NCBI GenBank assembly: GCA_023443455.1
Contig: JAEZUE010000030.1
Span: 1 to 64,000, forward strand
Length of the DNA stretch: 64,000 nucleotides
From: Verrucomicrobiota bacterium
Lineage (GTDB): Bacteria > Verrucomicrobiota > Verrucomicrobiia > Opitutales > Opitutaceae
Direction of reading: 5' to 3'
The translations under genes and the position numbers were made by a program. Shown here one piece after another: positions 28,175-37,912 of the stretch. The notes below the pieces were generated by a model. That model did no database searches. It was not told the origin of the DNA and saw only the letters and a list, made by a program, of their open reading frames with translations. Every line of letters begins with the position of its first letter. The first letter of the stretch is position 1.

Positions 28175-28894
28175 ATGTCCCGCCATTCCGACCACTACAA
28201 ACCCCTCACCGAGGCCGAACTGTACGAACTCGCGAGCTTCCTCGAGTCGCCCCTGGTTCCGCCGACCACGATGCGCATCTCGGCGGTGAACGGCCTGCTC
28301 ACTTCGATCATCATCGGCCCGCGCCCCATCCCGCCGAACGTCTGGATGAACTACATCTGGGGCCAGGGGCAGCCGCGTTGGCAGTCGGCGCAGATGGCCG
28401 AGCGCGTGGCGTCGCTGCTGGTGCGCCACCTCAACACCGTCGCGATGCTGCTCGCCGCCCAGCCGCCCCGTTACCAGCCGCTCACCTACACCCACCACCA
28501 CCAGGGCAAGGCCACCGAGATCGTGACCGACTGGTGCTTCGGGTTCCTCTGCGGCGTGAAACTCGACAACGCGGCGTGGCAACCGATCGCCGGCTCCCCG
28601 GCCGATCCGTTCTTCGCGCTCGTGCGCTGCTTCCTCGAACCCGAGAAGGAATTGCACGCCACCATCCTCGCGCGCCTCACGCCCGAAGACGGCACTCCCG
28701 CCCAGGTGCTCTCGACCTGCGTGCTCGAGATCCATCGTTTCTGGCTCTCGCTCCAGGCGAAGAAACCCGCCGCGCCCGCCGGGAGCGCCATGCCGCTCCC
28801 ACTCAAGCTCGGCCGCAACGACCTCTGCCCCTGCGGCAGCGGCCGCAAGTTCAAGAACTGCTGCGGCAGCGGCACGACCGCGGCGGCCCGCTGA
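28175..28894 (+). CDS. YecA/UPF0149-family protein with C-terminal SEC-C motif
   Basis: A 239-residue soluble protein. Residues 10-190 form the helical UPF0149 (YecA/YgfB) domain, with LTEAELYELASFLESP and AVNGLLTSIIIGPRPIPPNVW, the family 'dGflta...gP..i.p..W' signature. Residues 217-232 are a SEC-C zinc motif, GRNDLCPCGSGRKFKNCCG, as found at the end of SecA. In YecA-like proteins this finger binds metal and ribosomes, linking them to protein export. A terminator directly follows. The start chosen, ATG 28175 (MSRHSDH), avoids a hydrophobic low-complexity extension. Confidence 0.92.
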   Translation: MSRHSDHYKPLTEAELYELASFLESPLVPPTTMRISAVNGLLTSIIIGPRPIPPNVWMNYIWGQGQPRWQSAQMAERVASLLVRHLNTVAMLLAAQPPRYQPLTYTHHHQGKATEIVTDWCFGFLCGVKLDNAAWQPIAGSPADPFFALVRCFLEPEKELHATILARLTPEDGTPAQVLSTCVLEIHRFWLSLQAKKPAAPAGSAMPLPLKLGRNDLCPCGSGRKFKNCCGSGTTAAAR

Positions 28895-28939
28895 AGCCGC
28901 TCCCATTACGCTGGGGGCGCCGCTCGCGACGCCCCCTCC

Positions 28940-28965
28940 GCCCCGGCCCCGCGCCGGGGCTTTTT
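28940..28965 (+). terminator. Rho-independent terminator
   Basis: The stem GCCCCGGC/GCCGGGGC (28940-28947 and 28953-28960) with a 5-nt loop is followed by TTTTT. It ends the YecA-like gene and abuts the stop codon of the convergent radical SAM gene. Confidence 0.9.
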
Positions 28966-30563
28966 CATGCCCCCGCGTGCCGCCTCTGGCGTTTCGTGTT
29001 GCGGGCCTTCCCGCCCCGCCGCGCGGCCAGCTCCGCCAACGCCCCCCTGTCCGCGAACGGCCGCACCGCCACCGGCACCTCGAGATAGCCGATCCGCCCG
29101 CAGTCGCACACGAGCGCCGCCGCCACCACGGCCGGGGCCAGCCCGCGCCCCTCAACCAAGATCGTGAATACGCGTTCCATCGTGCGGCTCAGCGCCAGCG
29201 CATGGTGCCGCCCTTCGCCCGCGAAGAACCAGTCGGCGAACGCCAGAAACTCGGCGAACGGCGACGCGTCCACCGGGGAGCCCGCCAGACCCAACTCCCG
29301 CCCGACCGCCGCCCCGCCCGGCGACGCCGCGCCACGCCAGAACAGCGGCAGCGTCTCCACGAAGTTGCCACTGTTGCCGACCAAGTCCCAGTAGCGCGCG
29401 AAGCGCCGCAGCCGCTGCATCGTCGGGAAATCGATCCAGCGGTTCCGCAGAATCTCGTACGGCGGCACCGGCGAATAGACCATCGCGCCGGTCTCCGTAT
29501 GGCGCGCGATCGGCGCGCCGCGCAGCCGCTTGAGCAGGCCGACCTGGATCTCCTGCGGCCCGAGCGCCACCAGCCGGTCGAAACCGGCCGCGAAGCCCGC
29601 CGCCGTCTCCCCCGGCAGACCGATGATCAGATCGGCATGCACATGCGCCCGCGTGTGCTCCCGCAGGAACCGGAAGTTGTCCTCCAGCTTCGCCAGCTCC
29701 TGCCGCCGGCTGATCGCCGCCGTCACCTCTGGATCGAAACTTTGGATGCCAACCTCGAGCTGCAACGAACCGGCGGGGAAGCGGGCCAACAGCTCGCGCA
29801 ACTCCGGAGGCAGCCGGTCCGGCACCATCTCGAAATGCAGGAACAGGCCGTCCGCCATCCGTGCGAGGAAGAACTCGAGGATGCGCCGGCTCGTCGGCAG
29901 GTGCAGGTTGAAGGTGCGGTCGACGAACTTGAAGTGCCGCACCCCGCGGGCGAGCAGCCGTTCCATCGCCGCCAGAAACCCTTCGAGCGGATACGGCCGC
30001 ACCGCCGCGTCGAGCGAAGACAGACAGAACTCGCACGAGAACGGACACCCGCGCGACGCCTCCACGTAGATGAGCCGGTGCGCGATGTCGTCGTCGGTGT
30101 ACTCGTCGTACGGCAACACCAGCGTCGCGAGATCCGGCGGCTCCGCGGCGACGATCTTCGCCGGGACGCTGCCGCCGGCGAGCACGGTCCGACACAGCTC
30201 CGGCAATACCGCCTCGCCCTCGCCGCGGATCGTGCAGTCGGCCAGTTGCACGATCTCCTGCGCCTCGGTTTCGTGGCTCACCTCCGGCCCGCCGAGAAGG
30301 ACCACCAGCTCGGGCCGGATGCGCTTGAGCAGCGTGACCAGCTCGGTCGTCGGCGCCACGTTCCACACGTACACGCCCAGCGCCACGATCCGCGGATCGA
30401 AAGACAGGATACGCTCCGCCACGTCGAGCGGGCGCTCGCCGATGGTGAACTCGAGCAACGCCGAACACGCACGCAGCTCGCCCAGGTTGGCGCGCAGGCA
30501 GCGCAGCCCGAACGAGGCGTGGATGTACTTGGCGTTGAGCGTGGCGAGGACGATGTCCGGCAT
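28965..30563 (-). CDS. B12-binding radical SAM protein (DUF4080-like)
   Basis: A 532-residue protein. Residues 1-130 form a cobalamin-binding Rossmann-like domain (MPDIVLATLNAKYIHASFGLR, VVLLGGPEVSHE). The radical SAM core follows with the 4Fe-4S motif EASRGCPFSCEFCLS (CxxxCxxC near residues 172-180), a SAM-binding GxIxGxxE-like LIIGLPGET near 310, and QLEVGIQSFDPE near 270. The C-terminal 170 residues match the DUF4080 style (MVYSPVPPYEIL, RFARYWDLVGNSG). The reaction is unknown; relatives methylate or rearrange unactivated carbons. The start at ATG 30563 begins exactly at the B12 domain. It ends at a terminator shared with the convergent gene. Confidence 0.9.
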   Translation of the reverse strand: MPDIVLATLNAKYIHASFGLRCLRANLGELRACSALLEFTIGERPLDVAERILSFDPRIVALGVYVWNVAPTTELVTLLKRIRPELVVLLGGPEVSHETEAQEIVQLADCTIRGEGEAVLPELCRTVLAGGSVPAKIVAAEPPDLATLVLPYDEYTDDDIAHRLIYVEASRGCPFSCEFCLSSLDAAVRPYPLEGFLAAMERLLARGVRHFKFVDRTFNLHLPTSRRILEFFLARMADGLFLHFEMVPDRLPPELRELLARFPAGSLQLEVGIQSFDPEVTAAISRRQELAKLEDNFRFLREHTRAHVHADLIIGLPGETAAGFAAGFDRLVALGPQEIQVGLLKRLRGAPIARHTETGAMVYSPVPPYEILRNRWIDFPTMQRLRRFARYWDLVGNSGNFVETLPLFWRGAASPGGAAVGRELGLAGSPVDASPFAEFLAFADWFFAGEGRHHALALSRTMERVFTILVEGRGLAPAVVAAALVCDCGRIGYLEVPVAVRPFADRGALAELAARRGGKARNTKRQRRHAGA

Positions 30564-30661
30564 CGGTGCCGCCACCGTAGCAAGCGGCCGGCACCTGCAA
30601 AGGGCCAAACTTCGAGCCGAAAATGCCGCCCCCGCCCGGGAGCCCCGGCCTCCTCCCAACA

Positions 30662-31002
30662 TTGTCACGTAATACGTGACAACTGCGCCACCCCCTTTCC
30701 CACCCATGACGCGGCTTCCCGCCACCCCCTAAGCGCTTGGTCGAGCGACGAGTGACGAGTGACGAACGTCGAGGGACGCCGACCACAGAGGAGATCGAGC
30801 GAAGCACTCGTGCTGGAAGCTCGCCACCGATGGTTTGGCGCTCGTCCCTCGGCGCTCGGCGCTCGACCGCATCATCACGGCTAAGGCATCAGGCTCCACC
30901 GCTTCATCAAGACCCCGTCGTCCTGCAAGCTCCCGCCGCACGCGGGAGCCGCCGCGCACAGCCACAACCTGCCCCTGGCATTTGTCACGTAATACGTGAC
31001 AA
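30662..31002. repeat. Pair of identical 21-bp palindromes flanking a 299-bp repeat-rich spacer
   Basis: The two copies, 30662-30682 and 30982-31002, are identical and in the same orientation. Each consists of TTGTCACGTA, a central A and TACGTGACAA, a perfect palindrome except for the centre. Between them an inverted pair of GTCGAGCGACGAGTGACGAG-type words (30736-30778) and CGTCCCTCGGCGCTCGG-type words (30840-30866), plus a GCTCCCGC/GCGGGAGC hairpin, fill the space. The intergenic region 30564-31129 holds no credible gene. The palindromes look like binding sites or ends of a non-coding element. Confidence 0.85.
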
Positions 31003-31129
31003 GACTTCCCGCCTCGCGGAGGCCACGACGGGCCCACCCGGAACAAAGAGCGGTGCGGCAGGTTCCACCGCCACGCCGCCGCTCACTCGGTGGTTTCCAA
31101 CACCCCGCTCTTCGCTCTCACTCCCCGCC

Positions 31130-31672
31130 GTGGACAACGAGTGCCAGTTCTCCCCCGACCGCCGCCATCGCTACAGCCTCATCCATCGTTGGAATCCGCT
31201 TTTCGGCGACAGACTGATCCTCTGGATCGGCCTCAACCCCAGCACCGCCGACGAGGCCAAGCTCGACCCCACGCTCACGCGCATCGCCGACTTTTCCAAA
31301 CGTGCCGGCTTCGACGGCTTCTGGATGGCCAACCTCTTCGCCCTGCGCACGCCCTACCCGGAGGAGATGATGCAGGCCGCCGATCCCGTCGGCCCCGATA
31401 ACGACGCGTGGCTGCTGCGCGCGGCCGAACGTTGCGAACGCGTCGTCGCCGCCTGGGGCGTGACCGGCACCTACCAGGCCCGCGCCGACGCCGTCGTGCG
31501 CCTGCTCGCGGGCCACGAGTTGACCTGCCTCGGCGTCACCCAAGAAGGCCACCCACGGCACCCGCTCTACGTACCGGCGCGGCAGGGCTTCGAACCCTGG
31601 CCGCCGGGTGATCGACACCATGATCTCACGCCACCGAGCGCGCTCACGTCGCCATCGGTGCGCCCGGCTTGA
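31130..31672 (+). CDS. DUF1643-domain protein
   Basis: A 180-residue soluble protein. Starting at GTG 31130 (VDNECQFSPDRRHRYSL), it shows the DUF1643 features: RYSLIHRWN, LILWIGLNPSTADEAKLDPTLTR-type motif near residues 30-50, GFDGFWMANLFALR near 65, VVAAWGVTG near 107, and the end TQEGHPRHPLYVP. The catalytic role of the family is unknown; Asn-Pro-Ser and the later GxxG and HPRHP motifs are its conserved points. The last 20 residues extend beyond the family and overlap by 29 bp the 3' end of the convergent kinase gene. No better ATG exists near the domain start. Confidence 0.85.
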   Translation: MDNECQFSPDRRHRYSLIHRWNPLFGDRLILWIGLNPSTADEAKLDPTLTRIADFSKRAGFDGFWMANLFALRTPYPEEMMQAADPVGPDNDAWLLRAAERCERVVAAWGVTGTYQARADAVVRLLAGHELTCLGVTQEGHPRHPLYVPARQGFEPWPPGDRHHDLTPPSALTSPSVRPA

Positions 31673-34600
31673 GATCGCCGGGGACCCAGCGCGCCACCAA
31701 GGCCGCAAACGCCGCCGCGGTCACCGGTTTCGTCGCATAGTCGTCCATGCCTTCCGCGAGGCAACGTTCCCGCTCGCCCTCGATAGCGTTGGCGGTGAGG
31801 GCGACGATCGGGAGGTGTCGGCCGGTGCCGGCCTCGCGCTCGCGAATCTTCCGCGTGGCTTCGTATCCATCCATCTCCGGCATCTGGCAGTCCATCAGGA
31901 CGAGGCAATACGCGGCGCGACCGACCGCCTCGAGCGCTTCGCGCCCGTTGCCGACGATCACGGGGGTGAAACCGGCCTTCTCGACCATGCGTTGCGCCAC
32001 CCGCTGGTTCACCGGGTTGTCTTCGGCGATCAGAATCGCTCCACCGCGCGGCACCACGGGGGAGGCAACGACCGGGGCCGCTGCTTCGGGCTTCGCATCC
32101 GGATCGAAGACTCGATGCAGGACCCGTAGCAGCGATGCCTGCCGCACGGGCTTCTGGAACGCCGCGACAAAACCGACCTCGTCGATCTGCGCACGCTCTT
32201 CGCCGGTGAGACCGGAACTGAGCAGCACCAACGGCAACCCGGTGAACAGCGGATCGGCGCGCACCTTCCGGGCAAAAGCCAGCCCATCCATCTCGGGCAT
32301 CTGGTAGTCGAGCAGCACGAGCTCGAAAGGCCGGTGCTCCTCCTTGGCCCGACGCAACCGTTCGAGCGCGACCCGCGCTTCGGCATCATCCTCGACCTCC
32401 GCCCCCCAGCGCTGCAACAGCCGCACCAGAAAACGTCGGTTGGTCGGATGATCGTCGACGATGAAAATCCGCCGCCCGGCCAAATCGACCGGCGTGCGGG
32501 GCCGAGTCGCGACCGACGCGATCGGCAACTGGAACCAGAAAGTGGATCCGTGGCCCGGCGCACTCTCGACCCCGATCCGCCCGCCCATCGCCTCGACCAG
32601 GTGACGGGAAATCGCGAGGCCCAGCCCCGTGCCGCCGAAACGCCGCGTGGTCGAGCTGTCGGCCTGGGTGAACGAACGGAACAACCGCGCCTGCTGCTCC
32701 GGAGCCAGGCCGATGCCGGTATCATGGATTTCGATCCGCAACCGGGGCCCGCCGGAGGCATCCGCTTCGACGGCGACGGTGACGCACACCTCGCCGCGCT
32801 CGGTGAACTTGATCGCATTGCCCACCAGATTCGTCACGACCTGCCGGAAACGGTTCGGATCGCCCAGCACCTCCTCCGGCACCTCGTCCTCGCACCACAA
32901 CGCGAGCTCGAGGTTCTTCCGTCGGGCCGTCTCGGCCAGCAGCTGGAGCACATCCTCGAGACAGGCACGCGGAGAATACTCGATACGCTCGAGCACGAGT
33001 TTGCCGGCCTCGATCTTCGAGAAGTCGAGGATGTCGTTGATGACGGTCAACAGCGTCTCCCCGGATTTGCGCACGGCCTCGGCGTACTCGCGCTGCTCCT
33101 CCGACAGCGGCGTGCCCAGCAGCAGGTCGGTCATGCCGATCACCCCGTTCATGGGGGTGCGGATCTCATGGCTCATGTTGGCGAGGAAGAGGCTCTTGGT
33201 CTGGTTGGCCGCCTCGGCCTCTTCCTTCGCCCGACGCAGCTCCCCGGTGCGCTGATCGATCCGCCGCTCGAGGAGATCGTTCTGCGCCCGCAGTGACGCC
33301 GTCCGCCAGCGGTAGAGGCCAAAGATCCCTCCGGCCAAGCCCAGCGCGGCGGAGCCGAAGAACCAGCCGGTCTGATAGAACCAGGGTTTCTGCTCCACCG
33401 CGATCGAGGCGCCGGCCACGCTCCAGATTCCGACCTCGTTGCATGCCGTGACTTCGAAGCGGTAACGCCCCGGCGGGAGGTTCGTGTAGAATGCGGTGCG
33501 GCGCTCGCCCACATCGACCCAGTCCACATCATATCCCACCAGCCGATACCGGAAACGCACCTGCTCGGGCTGCACGAAGCTGTTCGCGGTGTATTCAATC
33601 GCCAGATCGCGCGCGCCCGGCGCAAGCACGAAGCGATCGCCTTGGCGCCCCACCGCCACGCGGTCGACGACCACCCGCTCGACCGCCACCGGCGGCGCCA
33701 CCCAATTGGCGTCCACCCGCTCCGGGCGCACCGCGATGACTCCGCGGCGTCCCGCGAAAAGCATCCGCCCGTCCGTCTCCCGCGCGAAGACCGGTTGGAT
33801 GCCGAAGCCGATCGCACCGAGACGCTGGCGCTCGCCCTCGCCCGCAAACTGCACTCCAGGTTCGGCCGACTCCCCGCGGAGGAATGCCAAGAATGCGGCC
33901 TTGTCCATCCACGCCAATCCCTTCGGCCCGCCGACCCAGATGTTGCCGTGGTTGTCGTCAGCCACGACCGTGACCAGATCGGTGAAGAGCTCGACCACCG
34001 CATCGGGGTTGTACCAACGCCCCCGATGGAGCACCTCCAACCCCCGGCGCTTCCCGCCAACCCAGAGGTTGCCCTCCCCGTCGGGATAGATGTACCTGAC
34101 TTCCGGATCCGGCAGGCCGTCCTCCGCCGTGATCACCTGCACCGATTCGTTGCGCAGGATCGCGATGCCCTGGCCGCTGATCCCGATGTAGAGCGTGCCG
34201 TCGCGGTCCTCGGCAAAACAGGTGATCTGCGCGCTGGCCCCACCAATCCGGCTCGCAAGAGACTCGAGCCGTCCCGCCCGCCAGCGAAAAAGGCCGCGGC
34301 TGACCGCGCCGAACCACACATCGCCGTTACAATCCTGATGAATGGCCCGCGTATTTTCCGCTTCGGCAAAGCGCTCGAGGACGCCGTCGCGCCAGCGCAC
34401 GAGAGAGCCCCTGGTGCCGACCCAGACATCGCCGTCATCCGTGGCGACCACAGCCAGCACTTCCCCATCCCGCCCGTCGCCGAAGGCATACTCGGTCTCC
34501 GTCCCCGCCGCATCGCGACAGACCAGCCCCCGCGACTGGATCGTCGCCCACAGGCGACCCGCGCCGTCCAGCGCGAGGGAACGGGCCGCATCGAGCGGGG

Positions 34601-35623
34601 ACTTCGCGGGGGGAAAGACCGAATGGAACGGAGTCGCGCGCAGCCTCGCGACACCATCGCCGGAAGAAGCGACCCACAGGCTACCCTCATGATCCTCGGT
34701 GATCGCCCGCGGGTGTTCGATGCCGGGAGTCGGGATCAGGCGAAACTCCCGGCCATCGGCCGAGGCCGCTAGGTACAACTTCTGCGCGCACACCCAAAGT
34801 CGCCGCTGCGTATCGACCAGCACATCAGTGACCTGGTCGCGCGGGAGCCCGCCCGAAACCCCGAAAGGCTCCAACACCCCGTCGCAAAAACGCCAGAGCC
34901 CCCCGACAGTGCCGATCAGCAGCGCACCGCCGGGTTGTTCGACGATGCGGGCGACCTCGGGAAGCCGCTCGGCCCACGACGGCCGGAAGAATGCGCCACG
35001 TTCCCAATAGACCAAGCCACCACCGCGCAAAGCGATCCAGAGCCGGTTGCTCGCATCGCAGAAGATCATCTGGATCGACTCGTCCGCCTTCACGACCTTG
35101 CCATCGGCCAAGTTCACCATCCGCCCGTCGACGTATTCCCAGAGGCCCCCGTTGAGCACGCTGACGAACACGCTGCCCTCTCGGCCGAATTCCACACCGC
35201 TCACCGCGCGGTTGAACTCGCCCAGCCGCTGGAAACGCCCAGCCGCTGGAAACGCCCACCCGCAAAACGAGCCAGACCCTTCTGGGTCAACACCCACAAC
35301 GAACCGTCCGGCGCTTCGCAAACGTCGCGGACCGCGTTGGCGGGCAACTGCTCGGTATTGCTGGTGCGATAGGGCGTGAATCGCACGCCGTCGAAGCGCA
35401 CCAGCCCGCCATCGGTGGGAAGCCACAGATAACCGTCGCGGGTCTGTTTCACTTTCCGCACGACCGGATTGGGCAGAGCCGAATCGTCGCCGAATAGCCG
35501 CAGCGCAAACTCCTCCGCCTCGTCATCCGGCACGGCACCACTCGCGGGCGGAGTTCCCGCCAACCAGAGCGCGCACGCGATGACGATGCTCCGCCGGAAG
35601 CATACACGCCAAAGCCTGCACAT
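31644..35623 (-). pseudogene. Hybrid sensor histidine kinase with N-terminal propeller, frameshifted by a 17-bp tandem duplication
   Basis: The 5' part (ATG 35623) encodes a signal peptide and the first propeller blades (GYLWLPTDGGLVRFDG, GSLWVLTQKGLARF) and then reads out of frame. The 3' part, open from 35426, continues with about 12 more two-component-regulator propeller repeats, a Y_Y_Y domain (FRYRLVGYDVDWVDVGE), a membrane helix, HisKA (LANMSHEIRTPMNGVIG), HATPase_c (DTGIGLAPEQ, GTGLGLAIS) and two receiver domains with phospho-acceptor LLDYQMPEMDG and LMDCQMPEMDG. If one 17-bp copy at 35221-35254 is removed, the two frames join exactly at FAGGRFQRLGEFNRAV and give about 1320 residues. 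The type resembles polysaccharide-sensing hybrid kinases but lacks an AraC output domain. It may be a recent inactivation, a slippage-controlled switch or a sequencing error. Confidence 0.85.
35221..35254. repeat. 17-bp tandem duplication causing the kinase frameshift
   Basis: CCCAGCCGCTGGAAACG occurs twice in a row (35221-35237 and 35238-35254), and the next bases begin a third partial copy (CCCA). The unit length is not a multiple of three, so the second copy shifts the reading frame. Confidence 0.95.
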
Positions 35624-35714
35624 CGGGTATTCGGGGTGACGGGCCAAGGCCAGAGAATCGGCCCGAATCGATTCCAGTTTAGCGCCGCTGCCGCCGCCGG
35701 ATATCGAACACGCC

Positions 35715-36464
35715 CTAGCGCAAACTCGGGCTGCCGCGACGCGCGCTGCGCGCCCCCGAATACCCGGCGTCGCCGGCACGACCCCACAGCGCGATCTTCG
35801 CCGCCTTCGTCAACCGGCGGGCCAACGAGGCGGGCGTCAACTCGCGGGCGAGTTTCAGCCCCTCGTCGCTCCAAGCAAACGTCCGAGGCGCAGCGGAGGT
35901 CGTACCATCGGCGGGATCGTAGACATGCCGACCGGTGGCATCCTCGTAGGTGAGCACCGTGTGGCCCTGCTGGCCGTCGGCCGTGTCGGCATAGTACGAA
36001 ACAAGACAGCCACCGATCGGGCGCCCGGACCGCTCGAGGCGCCTCGCCTCGCCGACGCTCTGGACGAAGCAACCGTTCGGCAGCTCGCCCGTGGCCGGTG
36101 CCACCGAGGCCCGTTCCTCCGCCGAAAGCTCACGGTAGCCGACATAGGCCGGATCGATCGCCTGCAACAAAGGAAGCAGGTTCGCCCGCTCCGCCGCCAC
36201 GTTGTTCCAGTGGCGCGACAGGCTCTGCGTGCCCTCGGCGGGGCGGTAGAACCAGAGGGCGTTGGAGAACTCGAAGACCAGCGCATCGGTGCGGCCATCG
36301 GGATCGGGTGCGGTGGACCGGATCAGCGACGACCAAAACGCATCGCCGAGCTCCTGTTGCGCGCGCAGCAGGTGGGCCAGACCACGCGGCGACGCCTCCC
36401 CCGCCGCCAAGGGCAGAGCGATCAACACGACGAGCAACGCGCGCAACCACCGGATCATTTGCAT
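35715..36464 (-). CDS. Exported protein of unknown function, possible papain-like fold
   Basis: A 249-residue protein with a signal peptide (MIRWLRALLVVLIALPLAAG). The mature part contains GELPNGCFVQSVGEARRL and later QGHTVLTYEDATGRHVYDPADG, a Cys followed about 45 residues later by a His and then an Asp. This order is found in papain-like and C39-like cysteine peptidases or transglutaminases. The first half is helical. The family is not recognised and the peptidase idea is only inferred. Two Met codons six bases apart (36464 and 36458) could both be the start. It lies just upstream of the broken kinase gene on the same strand, so the two may be co-transcribed (91-bp gap). Confidence 0.65.
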   Translation of the reverse strand: MQMIRWLRALLVVLIALPLAAGEASPRGLAHLLRAQQELGDAFWSSLIRSTAPDPDGRTDALVFEFSNALWFYRPAEGTQSLSRHWNNVAAERANLLPLLQAIDPAYVGYRELSAEERASVAPATGELPNGCFVQSVGEARRLERSGRPIGGCLVSYYADTADGQQGHTVLTYEDATGRHVYDPADGTTSAAPRTFAWSDEGLKLARELTPASLARRLTKAAKIALWGRAGDAGYSGARSARRGSPSLR

Positions 36465-36734
36465 GCATCCATAACCCGGAGAGGCGACGAAAGTCGCAAA
36501 ATTTGGATCTCCGGTCGTTTTGCGCAGAAGGGCGGGTGGACACCGCCTCGGAAATCGCCAAAACGGATTTCGGATCCGCCCCAACCGGCCGATCCACGGG
36601 CCTGCCACCCGCCGGCGGCGGCGCGCCGCGAGTGTATTCATCCGTGCCTTCGAGTCCCGGCCCTCGGAAACACGCCCCGCCCGCCTCCATTCCTCCGCCA
36701 CGAATCAAGCTCGTTGCTTCCACCAGCCGCAGCC

Positions 36735-37652
36735 ATGCCCACCCCCGCCCCCGAGACCGATCGGCAGACCCAACAGGAGCGCTCCATGTTGTGGTGCCTG
36801 TTTTCCGCCGTGGCGTTTGCGGTGCCCGCGATCGCCATGGCACTCGGCTCCGGCTCCATGCTGCTGTGGAGCACCCTGCTCGACTACGCGCGGGCGATCA
36901 TCGTGGGATTGATGGGCTGGCGGATCCTGCGCGCCGGCCGCGCCGCCCGGGAGCATGGCTTCGACTATGGAACCGGAAGGCTGGAGACCTTGGGCGGAGT
37001 CGTCGGCGCGACGTTGTACGTCGGGCTGCTGCTGGCGTTCGCTTGGTGGGTTGTGCGACGCCTGTGGGAGCCCGTCGAGCTCAACGAGCCGTTCACGATC
37101 GCCGGCGGCACCCTCCAGCTGGCGAACGGCGCGGTCGACGGCTGGCTCTGGTTCAAGCTGAAGCGCCTTGCTCGCCTGAACCCCTCCCCCGTCCTGGAGA
37201 TGCAATGGCGCACTTCCCGCGCCGACGCCGTATCCAGCCTCGTGGTCTGCGCGAGTGTCGCGCTCACGCTCGTCCTGAAGCACTACGCGTGGGCGGCATA
37301 CCTCGACCCGGTGTTCGCGCTCGGCTTCATCGTCTACGCGGGAGCATCGTTCCTGCCGGGGTTGAAGGATGGTTTCAACGAGCTCGCGGATCGCACGCTC
37401 CAAGAGGAGCTCCAACTGCGCATCGACCGGCGCCTGGCCGAAACTTTCCACGGCTACTCGGCCTTCCACGGCGTGCGCTCACGCTGCGCCGGCGGGCGAA
37501 TCTTCATCGAGATCGGGCTCAGCTTCCCGCCCGAACAGCGGGTCGCCGATGCGCTCGAGACGGTCGGGCAGCTGACCCGCGGGATCGAAAAGGACATCCC
37601 GCAGAGCGAAGTCCGCGTGGTTCTGCTCCCCGAGAACGGTCGCTTCACCTGA
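36735..37652 (+). CDS. Cation diffusion facilitator (CDF) family transporter with altered metal site
   Basis: A 305-residue protein with six membrane helices and a C-terminal alpha/beta domain (residues about 220-300) typical of CDF metal/proton antiporters. HGFDYGTGRLETLGG after TM2 is the family signature 'f.yG..r.E.l'. The transport-site residues look altered: TM2 reads LLDYARAII, with Asp but no acid four residues later, and TM5 reads RTSRADAVSSLV, with Asp but no His four residues before it. Active CDFs usually hold four coordinating D/H residues there. So it may carry another ion or be inactive. The C-terminal domain is complete (VRSRCAGGRIFIEIGLSFPPE). A terminator follows in the plus direction. 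Confidence 0.88.
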   Translation: MPTPAPETDRQTQQERSMLWCLFSAVAFAVPAIAMALGSGSMLLWSTLLDYARAIIVGLMGWRILRAGRAAREHGFDYGTGRLETLGGVVGATLYVGLLLAFAWWVVRRLWEPVELNEPFTIAGGTLQLANGAVDGWLWFKLKRLARLNPSPVLEMQWRTSRADAVSSLVVCASVALTLVLKHYAWAAYLDPVFALGFIVYAGASFLPGLKDGFNELADRTLQEELQLRIDRRLAETFHGYSAFHGVRSRCAGGRIFIEIGLSFPPEQRVADALETVGQLTRGIEKDIPQSEVRVVLLPENGRFT

Positions 37653-37696
37653 AGCGACCACCCCGGTCGCCGCGAAGCGGCGAGTCCTCGAACGGC

Positions 37697-37888
37697 TCAC
37701 CCTCCGGCCCGCCGATTCGCGGGCCGGTTTTCCTGTGCCAACAGAACCACCACACCGATCAGCGGGGTCAGAACGACGCTCACCCAGAAGTTCCCCCAGA
37801 AGGAGAACTTCGTATTCCGACCCAGATACCCCAGCAGCCAGCACGTGGCCACGTAGAGAATGATCAACCCGAGCGATGGAAGCGGCAT
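37697..37888 (-). CDS. Small two-helix membrane protein
   Basis: A 63-residue protein with two hydrophobic helices (LGLIILYVATCWLLGYLG and FWVSVVLTPLIGVVVLLAQ) joined by a short polar loop, NTKFSF. The pattern suits small inner-membrane proteins found next to transporters. No family is recognised. The C-terminal tail overlaps the terminator of the convergent CDF gene (37704-37731). It lies 24 bp downstream of the DUF697-like gene on the same strand, so the two probably form an operon. Confidence 0.7.
   Translation of the reverse strand: MPLPSLGLIILYVATCWLLGYLGRNTKFSFWGNFWVSVVLTPLIGVVVLLAQENRPANRRAGG
37704..37731 (+). terminator. Rho-independent terminator of the CDF transporter gene
   Basis: The perfect 9-bp stem CCGGCCCGC/GCGGGCCGG (37704-37712 and 37719-37727) is followed by TTTT. 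It lies inside the 3' end of the convergent small membrane-protein gene. Confidence 0.8.
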
Positions 37889-37912
37889 GGGGGATGGGGC
37901 GAAGCGTCGGGC

